Positions 44,059 to 53,104 of a stretch of DNA of 64,000 bases are shown here, in pieces. The DNA comes from Akkermansiaceae bacterium (GTDB taxonomy: Bacteria > Verrucomicrobiota > Verrucomicrobiia > Verrucomicrobiales > Akkermansiaceae). Where the stretch lies: contig JAHCBC010000001.1 of NCBI GenBank assembly GCA_019634595.1, forward strand, positions 496,001 to 560,000, given 5' to 3'. The position numbers and the translations under genes were made by a program. The notes beneath the pieces are model-generated. The model searched no databases. It had not been told where the DNA came from and saw nothing but the letters and a program-made list of their open reading frames with translations. Numbering within the stretch: position 1 is the first letter of the stretch; each line of letters starts with the position of its first letter.

Positions 44059-44789
44059 GATTTCGAGGGACGTGTTTTCCACCGGACCAGCATGCCCAGC
44101 AACATCACTGAGATGATCGGGGAGAGCGCGATGAGAGCGACCAGGCCCAGCCCGTGGACGAGAGGATCCTGTCCGGAAACGGCGGACGACGCACCGAGCG
44201 CGAGCGCGAGCAGGAATGTGTTCGCCAGGGGGCCGGTCGCAACCCCACCCGCATCCACGGCGATGGAGACAAAGCCGCGGTCGCTCAGCCATACGGCGGC
44301 GATGACAGTCATGTAGCCCGGGACCAGAAGCCAGAGAAGAGGGATGCCATGGCTGATCCGGAACAAGCCCAGGCCCACGGCCACCGCCACACCGGCACAG
44401 ATCGTGGTCATCACCAGCCGCTGCCGGATCGAGCCGCCGGACGCCTCCTCCACCTGGTCGGCCAGGATGCGCACCGCGGGTTCGCCCCACGTGGTCACGA
44501 AACCGAGGATGAGTCCCGCCAGCACCACCATCCACTTGTGCGGAAGGTTGCCGAGCGCCTCCCCGATCGCCCGCCCGAACGGCATGAAACCGATGCCCAC
44601 GCCGAGCAGGAACAGGAATAGCCCGATGGAGGCCAGCAAGGTTCCGGTGGCGATGCGGATCACTTCCGTTCGGGGGAGCTTGAGAAGGCAGACCTGGAAC
44701 ACCCCGAACGCCACGGCGATGGGGATGATGCCCAGTGCCACGCTGGCAAAGGTGCGGGTCAGTTCGGTGATGACCGGTGCATCGTTCAT
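44055..44789 (-). CDS. DUF1538 membrane protein (second of pair)
   Basis: A 244-residue inner-membrane protein with about seven helices (SVALGIIPIAVAFGVFQVCLLKL, ATGTLLASIGLFLFLLGVGIGFMPFG). DUF1538 marks are GFVTTWGEPAVRILADQVEEASGG and SVAVDAGGVATGPLANTFLLALALG-like repeats; I see VSIAVDAGGVATGPLANTF. The related sequence in the neighbouring gene (GFATTAAEPDVLVLTEQAES, AYDAGSVTTGVLSGPVVLALALG) shows that both halves come from a duplicated unit; in some bacteria the two are fused. The family function is unknown; transport is likely. Start 44789 overlaps the upstream gene by 4 nt. Confidence 0.87.
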   Translation of the reverse strand: MNDAPVITELTRTFASVALGIIPIAVAFGVFQVCLLKLPRTEVIRIATGTLLASIGLFLFLLGVGIGFMPFGRAIGEALGNLPHKWMVVLAGLILGFVTTWGEPAVRILADQVEEASGGSIRQRLVMTTICAGVAVAVGLGLFRISHGIPLLWLLVPGYMTVIAAVWLSDRGFVSIAVDAGGVATGPLANTFLLALALGASSAVSGQDPLVHGLGLVALIALSPIISVMLLGMLVRWKTRPSKS

Positions 44790-45478
44790 CGCAGGAGTCC
44801 GAGCAACAACAGGATGATGATTGGTCCGATCGAGGCCATGCCGAGCAATCCGAAGCCGTCCGCGACCGCGGTACGTCCGGCGAGCACCGAGCTGACACCC
44901 AAGGCGAGCGCGAGCACCACCGGCCCGCTCAACACCCCCGTGGTCACACTGCCGGCATCGTAGGCCAGCGGGGTGAGTGCCGGGGGGACGAGCAGCGAGA
45001 GTGCGATCATCAGCGAATACACGGCGGTGAGCTGCCATGTCATCGGGAATCCCCGGACCACACGCAGCATCGCCAGTGCGACGAACAATCCGACGCCTGC
45101 GGAGATGAGGTAAACCAGCCGCCGTGCCGACAGCATGCCCTGCCCCGCGGACTCCGCCTGCTCCGTGAGCACCAGCACGTCCGGCTCGGCAGCGGTCGTG
45201 GCGAATCCCATCGCGAAGACGACCAGCAGCATCAGCGGGAGTGAACGCTTTTCCGACAGGGCCGCGCCGATGAAGCGGCCCATCGGCAGCAGCCCGAGAT
45301 CCACCCCCACGAGGAGCAGGAGCAGCCCGAGGGTGACCAGCGCCGACCCCGCGAGGAACTGCAGGAACATGGCGGTGGAAGCACCGACAACCGTGAACTG
45401 CAGCAGGCAGACGACAATGATGAGCGGGGCCACCGCCCGCAGCGTCTCAGGGAGTTTGTCTTTCAGCAGTGCGAGCAT
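44786..45478 (-). CDS. DUF1538 membrane protein (first of pair)
   Basis: A 230-residue protein with about seven transmembrane helices, starting MLALLKDKLPETLRAVAPLIIVVCLLQF. It carries the DUF1538 repeat elements GFATTAAEPDVLVLTEQAES and YDAGSVTTGVLSGPVVLALALG. It is the first gene of a three-gene operon in which every junction is a 4-nt ATGA overlap, so the two membrane proteins and the PII-like protein should be made in step and probably form one complex. Nothing upstream (45479-45733) looks like a gene. Confidence 0.87.
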   Translation of the reverse strand: MLALLKDKLPETLRAVAPLIIVVCLLQFTVVGASTAMFLQFLAGSALVTLGLLLLLVGVDLGLLPMGRFIGAALSEKRSLPLMLLVVFAMGFATTAAEPDVLVLTEQAESAGQGMLSARRLVYLISAGVGLFVALAMLRVVRGFPMTWQLTAVYSLMIALSLLVPPALTPLAYDAGSVTTGVLSGPVVLALALGVSSVLAGRTAVADGFGLLGMASIGPIIILLLLGLLR

Positions 45479-45733
45479 CGGGCCGGTTGGAAACGGTGCG
45501 CGAAACTGCCGGACGCGCGCCAGTACCAGTCATGGCACCCGCACGGAGCACAGGCAAGCGTATATGGGCGGACACCGGCTTGCCTGCGGAGAAGCGCAGC
45601 ATCTGGCGGGTTTGCCGGTCACTGCCGCAAACTCTATGGGGACACGGCTCCGGGCCCTTCCTGGCTTCGTGGTATTGGTGCCCCGCGGCGGGCAATCCAA
45701 CGGAACATTCGGCACAAACCCACTCCGAAAAAA

Positions 45734-45760
45734 AAATGCCCCTGTCCGGCAGGGGCATTT
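45734..45760 (-). terminator. ssrA: Intrinsic terminator of the tmRNA gene
   Basis: An 11-bp perfect stem (AAATGCCCCTG / CAGGGGCATTT) with a 5-nt loop. On the minus strand it is followed by a run of nine Ts, 12 nt past the mature 3' end of tmRNA. The plus-strand reading is followed by CTGAAAAAAG and is not a terminator. Confidence 0.92.
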
Positions 45761-45771
45761 CTGAAAAAAGA

Positions 45772-46129
45772 TGGTGGAGGCGAGGGGAGTCGAACCCCTG
45801 TCCGGAACATCATCAGCACAGGTATCTACACGTTTAGCACGCGGTCTGGAGTTTCGGTCAGACTGGGCCCGCATGCGGCGTTGTCCTTCCTAGGAACCTG
45901 TTTGATCTCGATGGGAAACCCGGTTCCCCGGTTTCCCACCCAGCCTGCTGGGTAGTCGCCGTTCCCCTCAGCAGGTGTCGGGGTTCAGGCGTGGTCGTCA
46001 ATTAAGCGGCCAGTGCGAGCTCGTTGGAGTCTGCATTTATTTGTTTTGAGCGGCTTTTAGGGAGGCCAGCCGATCAACCTCCACGTGCAACCAGCGCATC
46101 GAACATCCCGTCGAAACCAGAACGCCCCC
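45772..46129 (-). ncRNA. ssrA: tmRNA (10Sa RNA)
   Basis: One-piece tmRNA of about 358 nt that rescues stalled ribosomes. The 5' end is GGGGGCG followed by the conserved GGTTTCGACGGG; the 3' end CGCCTCC-A-CCA pairs with it to form the alanine-tRNA-like acceptor stem, with the T arm GGTTCGACTCC-type sequence beside it. The tag reading frame starts at the resume codon GCA after AACAAATAAAT and encodes ADSNELALAA, then TAA. The ends are inferred from the acceptor pairing. CCA is genomically encoded. Confidence 0.95.
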
Positions 46130-46178
46130 TGACACTGAGTCGGGAGAAACCTGCCACGGGAATGACAATCCGCAAGGT

Positions 46179-46949
46179 CTATTTATTCCAGTTCCTCCGG
46201 CGGCGGAAGCCGAGGACGCCGGTTCCCAGCGCGAGGAGTGCGAGGGAAGCGGGTTCGGGGATCGGAGAAATGGAGATCGCCTGGAAGCCGACGTGGGCGT
46301 TGACGTCGGTTTGGGCGGTCATGACATAACGGATGTTCAGGACGTCCGTGGCACTGTCAGGGGTGAAATCCAGGGTGAACAGGTAGGCTTGCTTGCCGTT
46401 CGTGACACTGGTGCTGGTGACGGATTGGGAAAAAGCCGGGGTGGAGGAACCATTGAGAAAGACCTCGAACGAGCCGGTGGCTTGGAAGCCGAGAGTCCAG
46501 ATATGGATCAGGCTTTGGGTATTGATGCCGGTGAGACTTAACTGAAGCCCGGCACCGGCGGTCACGCCGCCGGATCCGAGCTGGGTGTTGAAGACACCGG
46601 AGGGCCTTGTCGCGGTTGCACTGCCGGTGCTGGTACCATTGGTGAAGTCAAAGTAGCTGAAAGGCGCTCCGGTGACAAGATTGCCAGGGCCCCGGACATT
46701 TCCTCCTCCGATGGTGGAGACACTGAAACCACGGTCGCCTTCGTTGCTGGTGTTTGTGGCTCCGAACGAAGATACGCCCGTGCTGTCCTGGCGATGCCAA
46801 TAGCCCCAGTCGGTGTCCGCGCCGGAAGGAAGCGAAAGGGAGGTGCCGGTGGTGCTGTTGGGGGCCGCCCCTTCGCTGACGAAAAGCGTGGCGGCGCGGG
46901 CAGTGCCTGATATCACCGCAATGGCGAGGGTGAAATGGATGGGTTTCAT
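46179..46949 (-). CDS. PEP-CTERM sorting-domain protein
   Basis: A 256-residue secreted protein: signal peptide MKPIHFTLAIAVISGTARA, a beta-rich body with many Thr/Ser/Gly/Asn (FGATNTSNEGDRGFSVSTIGGGNVRGPGNLVTGAPFSYFDF), and the tail PIPEPASLALLALGTGVLGFRRRRNWNK, a clear PEP-CTERM signal with hydrophobic segment and Arg cluster. Probably processed by an exosortase encoded elsewhere and displayed on the surface or released into the matrix. ATG 46949 is chosen for the signal peptide. The body is unrelated to the PEP-CTERM protein at 29 kb. It ends 49 nt from the tmRNA 5' end. Confidence 0.88.
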   Translation of the reverse strand: MKPIHFTLAIAVISGTARAATLFVSEGAAPNSTTGTSLSLPSGADTDWGYWHRQDSTGVSSFGATNTSNEGDRGFSVSTIGGGNVRGPGNLVTGAPFSYFDFTNGTSTGSATATRPSGVFNTQLGSGGVTAGAGLQLSLTGINTQSLIHIWTLGFQATGSFEVFLNGSSTPAFSQSVTSTSVTNGKQAYLFTLDFTPDSATDVLNIRYVMTAQTDVNAHVGFQAISISPIPEPASLALLALGTGVLGFRRRRNWNK

Positions 46950-46996
46950 GGGGAGGCGGTATGCAATAAGCCGAAGAGGGAAAAAAGCGAGATTTT

Positions 46997-47608
46997 TCAG
47001 CCGTTCGGATCCATCGGCGCCTTGATGGCGTCCGACAGCACGGAAATCCGGCCGGTGTCCAGGCGGTAGATCCAGGAGTGGATGGCGATTTCCTGGCCGC
47101 GTGCCCACGCATCTTCCAGAATGGTGGTGCGTGCGACGTGTTTCGCTTGGTGGAGCACATTGTATTCGCACAGGCGGTCGAGGGCATCCGCGGGGGAAAG
47201 ACTTTCCAATTCCTCCTTGTAGAGCCTCCGCAGCGAGCGGATGGGGGCGAGCCAGTTGTCGATGATGCCATGGCGCACATTTTCCAGCGCGGCCTTCACC
47301 CCGCCGCAGCCGTAGTGGCCGACGATGAGGATGTGCTTCACTTTCAGGACATCCACGGCGTACTGGAGCACGGCGAGCACGTTGAAATCCGTCTCCGCGA
47401 CCACATTCGCGACGTTCCGGTGGACGAAAACCTCTCCCGGAGCCAGTCCGGTGATCTGGTTGGCGGGGACGCGGCTGTCGGAGCACCCGATCCACAGATA
47501 CTCAGGCGTCTGCTGGTTCGCCAGGCGGGAGAAAAAGTCCGGCTCAGCCTTGATGACGGAGTCTGCCCAGTTGCGGTTGTTGTCGAGGAGTTGTTTCAGC
47601 GTGTCCAT
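46997..47608 (-). CDS. can: Beta-class carbonic anhydrase
   Basis: A 203-residue cytoplasmic zinc enzyme that hydrates CO2 to bicarbonate. Zinc ligands are C42 (WIGCSDSRVP), H98 and C101 (GHYGCGGV), and the D44/R46 dyad of the type I active site is present. Length and sequence fit the E. coli Can type closely. It stands 47 nt upstream of the PEP-CTERM gene on the same strand and 51 nt after the secreted FAD enzyme; a functional link with either is not apparent. Confidence 0.95.
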   Translation of the reverse strand: MDTLKQLLDNNRNWADSVIKAEPDFFSRLANQQTPEYLWIGCSDSRVPANQITGLAPGEVFVHRNVANVVAETDFNVLAVLQYAVDVLKVKHILIVGHYGCGGVKAALENVRHGIIDNWLAPIRSLRRLYKEELESLSPADALDRLCEYNVLHQAKHVARTTILEDAWARGQEIAIHSWIYRLDTGRISVLSDAIKAPMDPNG

Positions 47609-47659
47609 GCCCGGCGGGATTGAAAGAGCTACGGGAGAGTGAGTCGATGACGAATCGGG

Positions 47660-49279
47660 TCAAAAAGTGCCCTCAGGGATGGCGATGACCTGCCCATCCG
47701 CCAGCAGCCTTTCCCGGAGTTTCGTATAATCCACTTTCTGCACTGTCTGCCGGTCGTCGATCGCGATGGCCGCTGCGGTTGCGGTGGCCTGTGCGGCGGC
47801 CATGAACGTGAACTCGATGCGGTAGGCACCGTAGGCTACGTAGGAAGAGGAGGGGCAGGTGGGGGTCAGCAGGTTGTCACACTCCGCCGCTTTCGGGTAG
47901 AGGCTGCGGTAGGGCACGCCGAAGGGGATCCAGTTGGTGCCGCCGAAGACGGCCCCTTCGTTCCAGGCAAAGCCATCTTTCACGATCCTCCGCGCATTGT
48001 GGAGGTCATGTGGCCACCACACCATCGCGACGGAATCCTCCACAGGCAGGGTGTTGGTCTTGGTGCCGTGCTGCTCGATGAGGACGAAATCCGAGACCAT
48101 CCGGCGGCCATTCCGGACGTAGAAAGTGCGCGGCCAGCCGCCGTTGTCGGTGAACTCATCCTTGGCGGTGCCCCACTGGGACCAGATGGCGCGGGTTTTT
48201 TCCGGCACGGCCGGATCATTGGCCAGGAACCAGCAGAGGCCTTTGATGTAGTCCAGGCTGTCCTTCAGCATCTTCTGCCGTTCGGCGTGGGTGGCCTCCG
48301 GATACTTGTGGTTCCAGTTCGGCATGTTGCCGGTGAGGTGGTGCCAACCACCGGGATCCGTTTTCCCGGTGGGCAGGGAGGGATTCGGTGCGCCGACGTT
48401 GCCCCCGGCTTCCAGAAAGCGGCGCTGGAGCTCGTATTTCGTGACGTCGTAGTTGTCCGGCTTCGCGAAGGGGATGCGGAGCGCGGGATCCTTGGTGAAG
48501 TTGTTGCGGAAGGCGAACGCCTGGATCGCCGGGCTGGGTGCGCCGTGTTCTCCCAGCGCCTCGTCGCTCACGCCGAAGATCAGGCCGCTCGCCGGATCGC
48601 CGGGCGTTTTGTAAGGATCGATCTTTTTCTCGAACTGGCTGTGCCTGGTGGTGGTGACGATGCCGTTGAGGGTTTCTCCATACTTCGCGTTGCCTTCCCG
48701 TCCGACGGTGCAGGTGACTCCGGCGGCGGCCAGCAGGTCGCCTTCATAGGTGGCGTCGATGAAGACCTTGGCGCTCACGGTGTCCCCGGAAACCGTGCGG
48801 ATGGACGTCAGGGTTGCTCCATTCTTGACGGCGGGATCCTCGTCCACCAGACGCGCTCCGCGGATGACCGTCACCTTCGCCTCGGCCGCCCACTCGTCGA
48901 AGACCTTCTCCGCGACATGGGGTTCAAATCGCCACAGTCCGGTTTTCTTCACTCCTTCCCGGAGCATCTCCTCGAACGGTTCTTCCCGGCCGTAGGCCTT
49001 GGCGATGCGGCGGTAGTATTCCAGCGCCAGTCCGCCCACCGCAGGGCTGTTGCGGAAGGGGCCGTGGTTGTCGATGTCCGTCCCGCCAAGACCCTCGCTG
49101 GCCATGCTGCCGAGGTGCTGTCCGGGTTCCAGCAGGATGACGGACTTGCCCATCTTCGCTCCCTGGACGGCGGCGACCACGCCCGCGCTGGTGCCACCAT
49201 AGATGCAGATGTCGGCGGAGTGGTCTGCGGCTTGCAGGGGCAGGAGGAGGGCTGCGGTGAGGAAAATGTGGCGGGTCAT
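47660..49279 (-). CDS. Secreted FAD-dependent oxidoreductase (FAD_oxidored family)
   Basis: A 539-residue protein with signal peptide MTRHIFLTAALLLPLQAA and an N-terminal FAD motif ICIYGGTSAGVVAAVQGAKMGKSVILLEPGQHLGSMASEGLGGTD. Further family marks are VFIDATYEGDLLAAAGVTCTVGREGNAKYGETLNGI and YRSLYPKAAECDNLLTPTCPSSSYVAYGAYRIE. This PF12831-type enzyme is abundant in Verrucomicrobia and Planctomycetes, often in polysaccharide degradation loci, but the substrate is unknown. Start 49279 fits the signal peptide; 21 extra in-frame codons upstream look non-coding. Confidence 0.88.
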   Translation of the reverse strand: MTRHIFLTAALLLPLQAADHSADICIYGGTSAGVVAAVQGAKMGKSVILLEPGQHLGSMASEGLGGTDIDNHGPFRNSPAVGGLALEYYRRIAKAYGREEPFEEMLREGVKKTGLWRFEPHVAEKVFDEWAAEAKVTVIRGARLVDEDPAVKNGATLTSIRTVSGDTVSAKVFIDATYEGDLLAAAGVTCTVGREGNAKYGETLNGIVTTTRHSQFEKKIDPYKTPGDPASGLIFGVSDEALGEHGAPSPAIQAFAFRNNFTKDPALRIPFAKPDNYDVTKYELQRRFLEAGGNVGAPNPSLPTGKTDPGGWHHLTGNMPNWNHKYPEATHAERQKMLKDSLDYIKGLCWFLANDPAVPEKTRAIWSQWGTAKDEFTDNGGWPRTFYVRNGRRMVSDFVLIEQHGTKTNTLPVEDSVAMVWWPHDLHNARRIVKDGFAWNEGAVFGGTNWIPFGVPYRSLYPKAAECDNLLTPTCPSSSYVAYGAYRIEFTFMAAAQATATAAAIAIDDRQTVQKVDYTKLRERLLADGQVIAIPEGTF

Positions 49280-49435
49280 TCCGGATGGGCGGGTTTCAGG
49301 GCTGGGGTTTTCCGATACGCGGCCCATCTCCGCAAGTTTCAATCCACGGGCCTTTTTCGTGCGGTGGGAGGATCTGTCCCGGGGATGTCTTTGCTGCTTC
49401 CATTGCAGCCGGGCGACAGGAGTGCCACTCCTGCC

Positions 49436-50212
49436 TTACTCCTGCAGCTGGAACTTCTGGATCTCCTCCACGGTCTTTTTGCTGAAGCGCACCACCACGA
49501 TGTATCTCTCCCCGGCGCGGGCCGTTCCCAGCATGGCGGTGCCGCCCTTTTCCAGCTTCCAGATGTGGGAGCCGATGACGGAATCCTGTGGAACCTGGCT
49601 GCGGCTGGGGAAGTTGGACTTCTGGACGGGCTCTCCGTGCAGGGAGGTGAGAAGCTCGATGAACTCGCTCCAGCAACCTTTCAGTGAATCATCATATGAG
49701 ATCGCGGCGAGTGGTTCCGTCTGGAGGTAGATCTCGGTGAGCTTCCCATCGTTTTCGTCCCAAGCGAAGTGGAGCGAGGCATTGAGTTCGCCGATTTTTT
49801 CCTTGGTGCGGTATTCCGGACCTGCGGTGGAGATGCCGAAGAAGCTGTTTTTCGCGGTGGTGACAGTAGAGGACTCGACGATCTCGCTTTTCTTTAGCTT
49901 TTCCTCCACCTGCTGGAGGGAATCACCGAAGTTCAGGTCATCAAAGACGCCGGTCGCTTCCCGTCCGCTCTTCTTCGAGGCGTCAACCGGGTGGTACAGG
50001 TTGATCCATTTCTGGTCATCCGCATGGAGCATCGTGATGTTGAACGTGATCTCCTTGCCGCCCACCGCTTGGGCGATGGTGATTGCCGGGCCTTCGCGTT
50101 TGACGAACTCCCCGTCGAAGGACTTGGTGCCATCCAGGCTGCGCCAGGTACGCGGAGCCGCGCTGGCGATGGTCAGGGTGGCGGCGAATAAGGTGATGAG
50201 CCTCGGGAGCAT
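49436..50212 (-). CDS. Secreted SHD1-like domain protein
   Basis: A 258-residue protein with signal peptide MLPRLITLFAATLTIASA. The segment PRTWRSLDGTKSFDGEFVKREGPAITIAQAVGGKEITFNITMLHADDQKWI (residues 20-70) matches the SHD1-like module found in many planctomycetal and verrucomicrobial secreted proteins. The rest (EATGVFDDLNFGDSLQQVEEKLKKSEIV to GERYIVVVRFSKKTVEEIQKFQLQE) is an unassigned alpha/beta domain. Its role is unknown. Transcribed with no close partner: 156 nt from the FAD enzyme gene. Confidence 0.78.
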   Translation of the reverse strand: MLPRLITLFAATLTIASAAPRTWRSLDGTKSFDGEFVKREGPAITIAQAVGGKEITFNITMLHADDQKWINLYHPVDASKKSGREATGVFDDLNFGDSLQQVEEKLKKSEIVESSTVTTAKNSFFGISTAGPEYRTKEKIGELNASLHFAWDENDGKLTEIYLQTEPLAAISYDDSLKGCWSEFIELLTSLHGEPVQKSNFPSRSQVPQDSVIGSHIWKLEKGGTAMLGTARAGERYIVVVRFSKKTVEEIQKFQLQE

Positions 50213-50310
50213 GGTTCGGCGTGTTTTAAAGAACGGATGGTTTCATGCAAATCTTATAATAAAGATCACATGGTTCCGGAGGCCCGGAAATCCATCCGGT
50301 GCCGCCCATC

Positions 50311-51303
50311 TCATTTCGTCGTGGTAACTCCCTTCTTGAAGGCCTCCACCGTCCGCGGCCAATCCTTTTCCCGCGAATGAAGCTCGCCGGGGTAGTCCGC
50401 ATCGGAGTTCCAGTAGGTGTGGGAGCGGGCGCCGTTTTCCTTCAGGAAGGAAATCATGCCCTCGACGAACGGAGCCGCGTCCGGACCCCACACGCCCCAT
50501 TCGTCGATCTGGAAGGGTTTTCCCTTCGATTTCGCGAAGGCCAGCATGCCGCCAATGCCCCAGGCGTTGTAGCCGTTTGTCTCACGCAGCCGCCAGGCTT
50601 CCGCGGGATCGTTGGTTTCCCATCCTTCGCCGCCCATCGCCTTGGGTTTCCAATAAACGTCATACCCCACCAGATCCACATAGGCGTCGCCCGGCCACAT
50701 CGGCCGGGGATCGCTCGCCCCTTCCGATGCGGAGAAGCTCATGCGGAACCGGTCCCCACCTTTCACTCCGCGGAAGACCCCGTGGAAACGCCGCCATGAC
50801 TCGATGAAATCCGGAACGGTCTCCAGCCGTGAGCCGCCGACACCCCACGGGAACCAGTCACCGTTCATCTCATGGCTCGGGCGGATGACGATCTCATAGG
50901 TGCCCGGGTTGTTCGCGACGATGGTTTCGGCCAAGGTCTTCCAGTGTTCGTCATAGGCCCCCGTCTTCGCCTCCGCATAGTTCGCGCCCTGGATGATGAT
51001 CGGCACGTCATACACCAGCCGCCGGTCCCCGCGTTTCCCATAGACCGTGTTGCTGAGCCAGTCGGAATAGCGGTAGTTCTCCCATTTCTGGTAATCGACG
51101 GTGCAAAGGATCACATCGACTTTCCGGCCCAGCCATTTCTCGAAGGTCAGCACCCTTTCCATGGAGTTCCCTCCATAGACTCCCAGCAGGGGCTCCTTTG
51201 CGCTGGCGGTGGATATCGCCACCAGGGCGGCGATTGCCACTGCTGCGGAGGAGAACCGCCTCAGCACGCGGACGGACAACGGGTGTTTTTCCTGACGGCT
51301 CAT
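50311..51303 (-). CDS. Secreted glycoside hydrolase, GH26-like (mannanase type)
   Basis: A 330-residue protein with signal peptide (to about residue 36) and a (beta/alpha)8-type domain. The acid/base Glu is likely E145 in IVIRPSHEMNGDWFPWG and the nucleophile E268 in PFQIDEWGVWG, matching GH26 endo-beta-mannanase patterns (RPxHExNGxWFxWG). Supporting aromatic-rich stretches: VDLVGYDVYWKPKAMGG. It may hydrolyse beta-mannan or a related polymer; GH26 also includes beta-1,3-xylanases, so the substrate is not fixed. I start it at 51303 for the signal peptide; earlier in-frame codons read into the intergenic region. Confidence 0.8.
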   Translation of the reverse strand: MSRQEKHPLSVRVLRRFSSAAVAIAALVAISTASAKEPLLGVYGGNSMERVLTFEKWLGRKVDVILCTVDYQKWENYRYSDWLSNTVYGKRGDRRLVYDVPIIIQGANYAEAKTGAYDEHWKTLAETIVANNPGTYEIVIRPSHEMNGDWFPWGVGGSRLETVPDFIESWRRFHGVFRGVKGGDRFRMSFSASEGASDPRPMWPGDAYVDLVGYDVYWKPKAMGGEGWETNDPAEAWRLRETNGYNAWGIGGMLAFAKSKGKPFQIDEWGVWGPDAAPFVEGMISFLKENGARSHTYWNSDADYPGELHSREKDWPRTVEAFKKGVTTTK

Positions 51304-51398
51304 AGGGACGCTGCGGCAGGCCGGGTTCAGGCTCTGCTGTGTCAGCCTATGACCTGGGGAATCACGAAGAAAGATGAAAACTTCCTCCCCTTTGACCC

Positions 51399-52796
51399 TC
51401 AATGTCCCTTCGGCTTCTCGCGCGGTTCCCACTCGCGGCGGGTGCGGGAGCGCACGGAGAACACCACCGGCACGCCGGGGGCAGGGTGGGAGAGGCGGAA
51501 CTGGTTGCTGAGATACTGCTCGTAGCTCTGTCCCATCAGCAGCTTGTCATTCACGAACAGCACGATGGTCGGCACCGGGATGACACTGTATTTCTCATTC
51601 AGCGCCGTGGTCGCGTAGTAAAGCTTCATCCGGCGGCGGGACTTGCTGTTGATCGGTGGCGGGTTCGTCTCGAACGCCGCCTGCAGGATGCGGTTGAGCT
51701 TCCCGGTCGTCGGCACGTCCTGGGCGGCCGCGCGGATCCTGAGCGCTTCCTTCAGCACCTGGTCCACGGCGGTTCCCGTCTTGGCGGAGCAGGTGACGAA
51801 CGGCGCGTAGGAGAGGAAGAACAATTCCCGCTTCACGTGCTCCGTCGCGGCCTTCTGCCGGTCGGCCTGCTTTGATTCCGGTTTGAAAAGATCGAATTTG
51901 TTGAGGACGATCAGGCAGGGCTTCTTCTCCTCCAGCACGAGTTGGGCGATCTTCCGGTCCTGCGCGGTGATACCCCCTTCCAGGTCGATGACCAGCACGC
52001 AGAGGTCCGACCGGCGGATGGCCTTCTCCGTCCGCATGGCGGAAAAGACTTCCACCGAGTCCTCGCGCTTTCCGCGGGGACGGAGGCCGGCCGTGTCGAT
52101 GAGCGTGAACTGCTCGCCGCCGAAGGTGTAGGGGAGATCCACCGCGTCCCGCGTGGTCCCGGCGATGTTCGAGACGATGGTGCGGTCATCCTTCAGGATG
52201 GCGTTCACCAGCGAGGATTTGCCGGCGTTCGGCTTGCCGACGATGGCCAGCTTGATGCCCTCTTTCTCCGCCTCTTCGGCCACGGCCTCGATCTCGGACA
52301 CCAGCGGGGCGATCACCTCGTCGATGGCATCGGTCAGCGCGCCGAAGTTCCTGCCGTGCTCCGCGGAGACGAAGACATGTTTCTTGAAACCCAGCCGCGC
52401 GAATTCGTCGTAGGCGGCCTCATGTTTCGGGTCGTCCACCTTGTTGAGGACCAGCAGCACCTGGGGCTTCGCCTTCCGGAGCTTCTGCGCCAGTGCCTGG
52501 TCGATGGCGGTGAGTCCATCGTGGGCATCGACGATGAAAAGGATGAGATCCGCCGTCTGCATGGCGATGTCCGCCTCGATGGTGACCTGCTCGCCGAAGC
52601 CGTCGTCCAGCGTCGCGCCGATACCACCGGTGTCGATGAGCGTGCAGGGAACGGCCGTCGCTTTCGACGGCGCTGAGATCCGGTCACGGGTGACTCCGGG
52701 CTGGTCGTGGACGATGGCGATCTTCCGACCGGCGAGGCGATTGAAGAGCGCGGACTTTCCGACGTTCGGACGTCCTACGATGGCGACAGTTGGCAT
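51399..52796 (-). CDS. der: Ribosome biogenesis GTPase Der
   Basis: A 465-residue GTPase with two tandem G domains needed for 50S ribosomal subunit assembly. G1 motifs: GRPNVGKS (8-15) and GKPNAGKSSL; G3 DTGG and DTAG; G4 NKVD and NKFD; followed by a C-terminal KH-like domain (MKLYYATTALNEKYSVIPVPTIVLFVNDKLLMGQSYEQYLSNQFR). Start 52796 gives the canonical MPTVAIVGRPN. The ~56 codons further upstream in frame cover the tRNA-Asp region and are not coding. Housekeeping gene; no odd features. Confidence 0.95.
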   Translation of the reverse strand: MPTVAIVGRPNVGKSALFNRLAGRKIAIVHDQPGVTRDRISAPSKATAVPCTLIDTGGIGATLDDGFGEQVTIEADIAMQTADLILFIVDAHDGLTAIDQALAQKLRKAKPQVLLVLNKVDDPKHEAAYDEFARLGFKKHVFVSAEHGRNFGALTDAIDEVIAPLVSEIEAVAEEAEKEGIKLAIVGKPNAGKSSLVNAILKDDRTIVSNIAGTTRDAVDLPYTFGGEQFTLIDTAGLRPRGKREDSVEVFSAMRTEKAIRRSDLCVLVIDLEGGITAQDRKIAQLVLEEKKPCLIVLNKFDLFKPESKQADRQKAATEHVKRELFFLSYAPFVTCSAKTGTAVDQVLKEALRIRAAAQDVPTTGKLNRILQAAFETNPPPINSKSRRRMKLYYATTALNEKYSVIPVPTIVLFVNDKLLMGQSYEQYLSNQFRLSHPAPGVPVVFSVRSRTRREWEPREKPKGH

Positions 52797-52859
52797 GGAT
52801 TCAGATGAGATCAGAGATGGATGCGGACGGGAAGCCCGCGCTCCTTCATGGGAAAGAAA

Positions 52860-52885
52860 AACCCCGCCGTTTGACGGGCGGGGTT
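52860..52885 (-). terminator. Intrinsic terminator of tRNA-Asp
   Basis: A 9-bp stem (AACCCCGCC / GGCGGGGTT) with an 8-nt loop. On the minus strand it is followed by a short T-run, 18 nt past the tRNA 3' end. Confidence 0.85.
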
Positions 52886-52902
52886 GATTATCCGAGAGGG
52901 AA

Positions 52903-52979
52903 TGGCGGAGCGGACGGGGCTCGAACCCGCGACCTCCAACGTGACAGGCTGGCGCTCTAACCAACTGAGCTACCGCTCC
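52903..52979 (-). tRNA. tRNA-Asp (anticodon GTC)
   Basis: A 77-nt cloverleaf on the minus strand. The acceptor stem GGAGCGG pairs with CCGCTCC, followed by discriminator G and an encoded CCA. The D arm has the box-A-like TAGCTCAGTTGGTTAGAGC; the anticodon arm CCAGC-CTGTCAC-GTTGG presents GTC (Asp); the T arm is GCGGGTTCGAGCCCCGT. A terminator follows at once. Confidence 0.97.
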
Positions 52980-53104
52980 ATGTCCCGCTCGGGTGCGCGG
53001 AAGCTAAGGAGCCTCCCGTTCGTGTGCAATACCTTTTTTGATACTTTGTGACTTTTTTTCACGGACGACCGGAGATGCTATATTCCATCAGGCTTCCAGC
53101 GTTT

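Noticed and set aside
45530..45874. Open frames overlapping the tmRNA 3' end on both strands
   Set aside because: They are covered by the tmRNA acceptor arm and its terminator; the tmRNA assignment explains the sequence.
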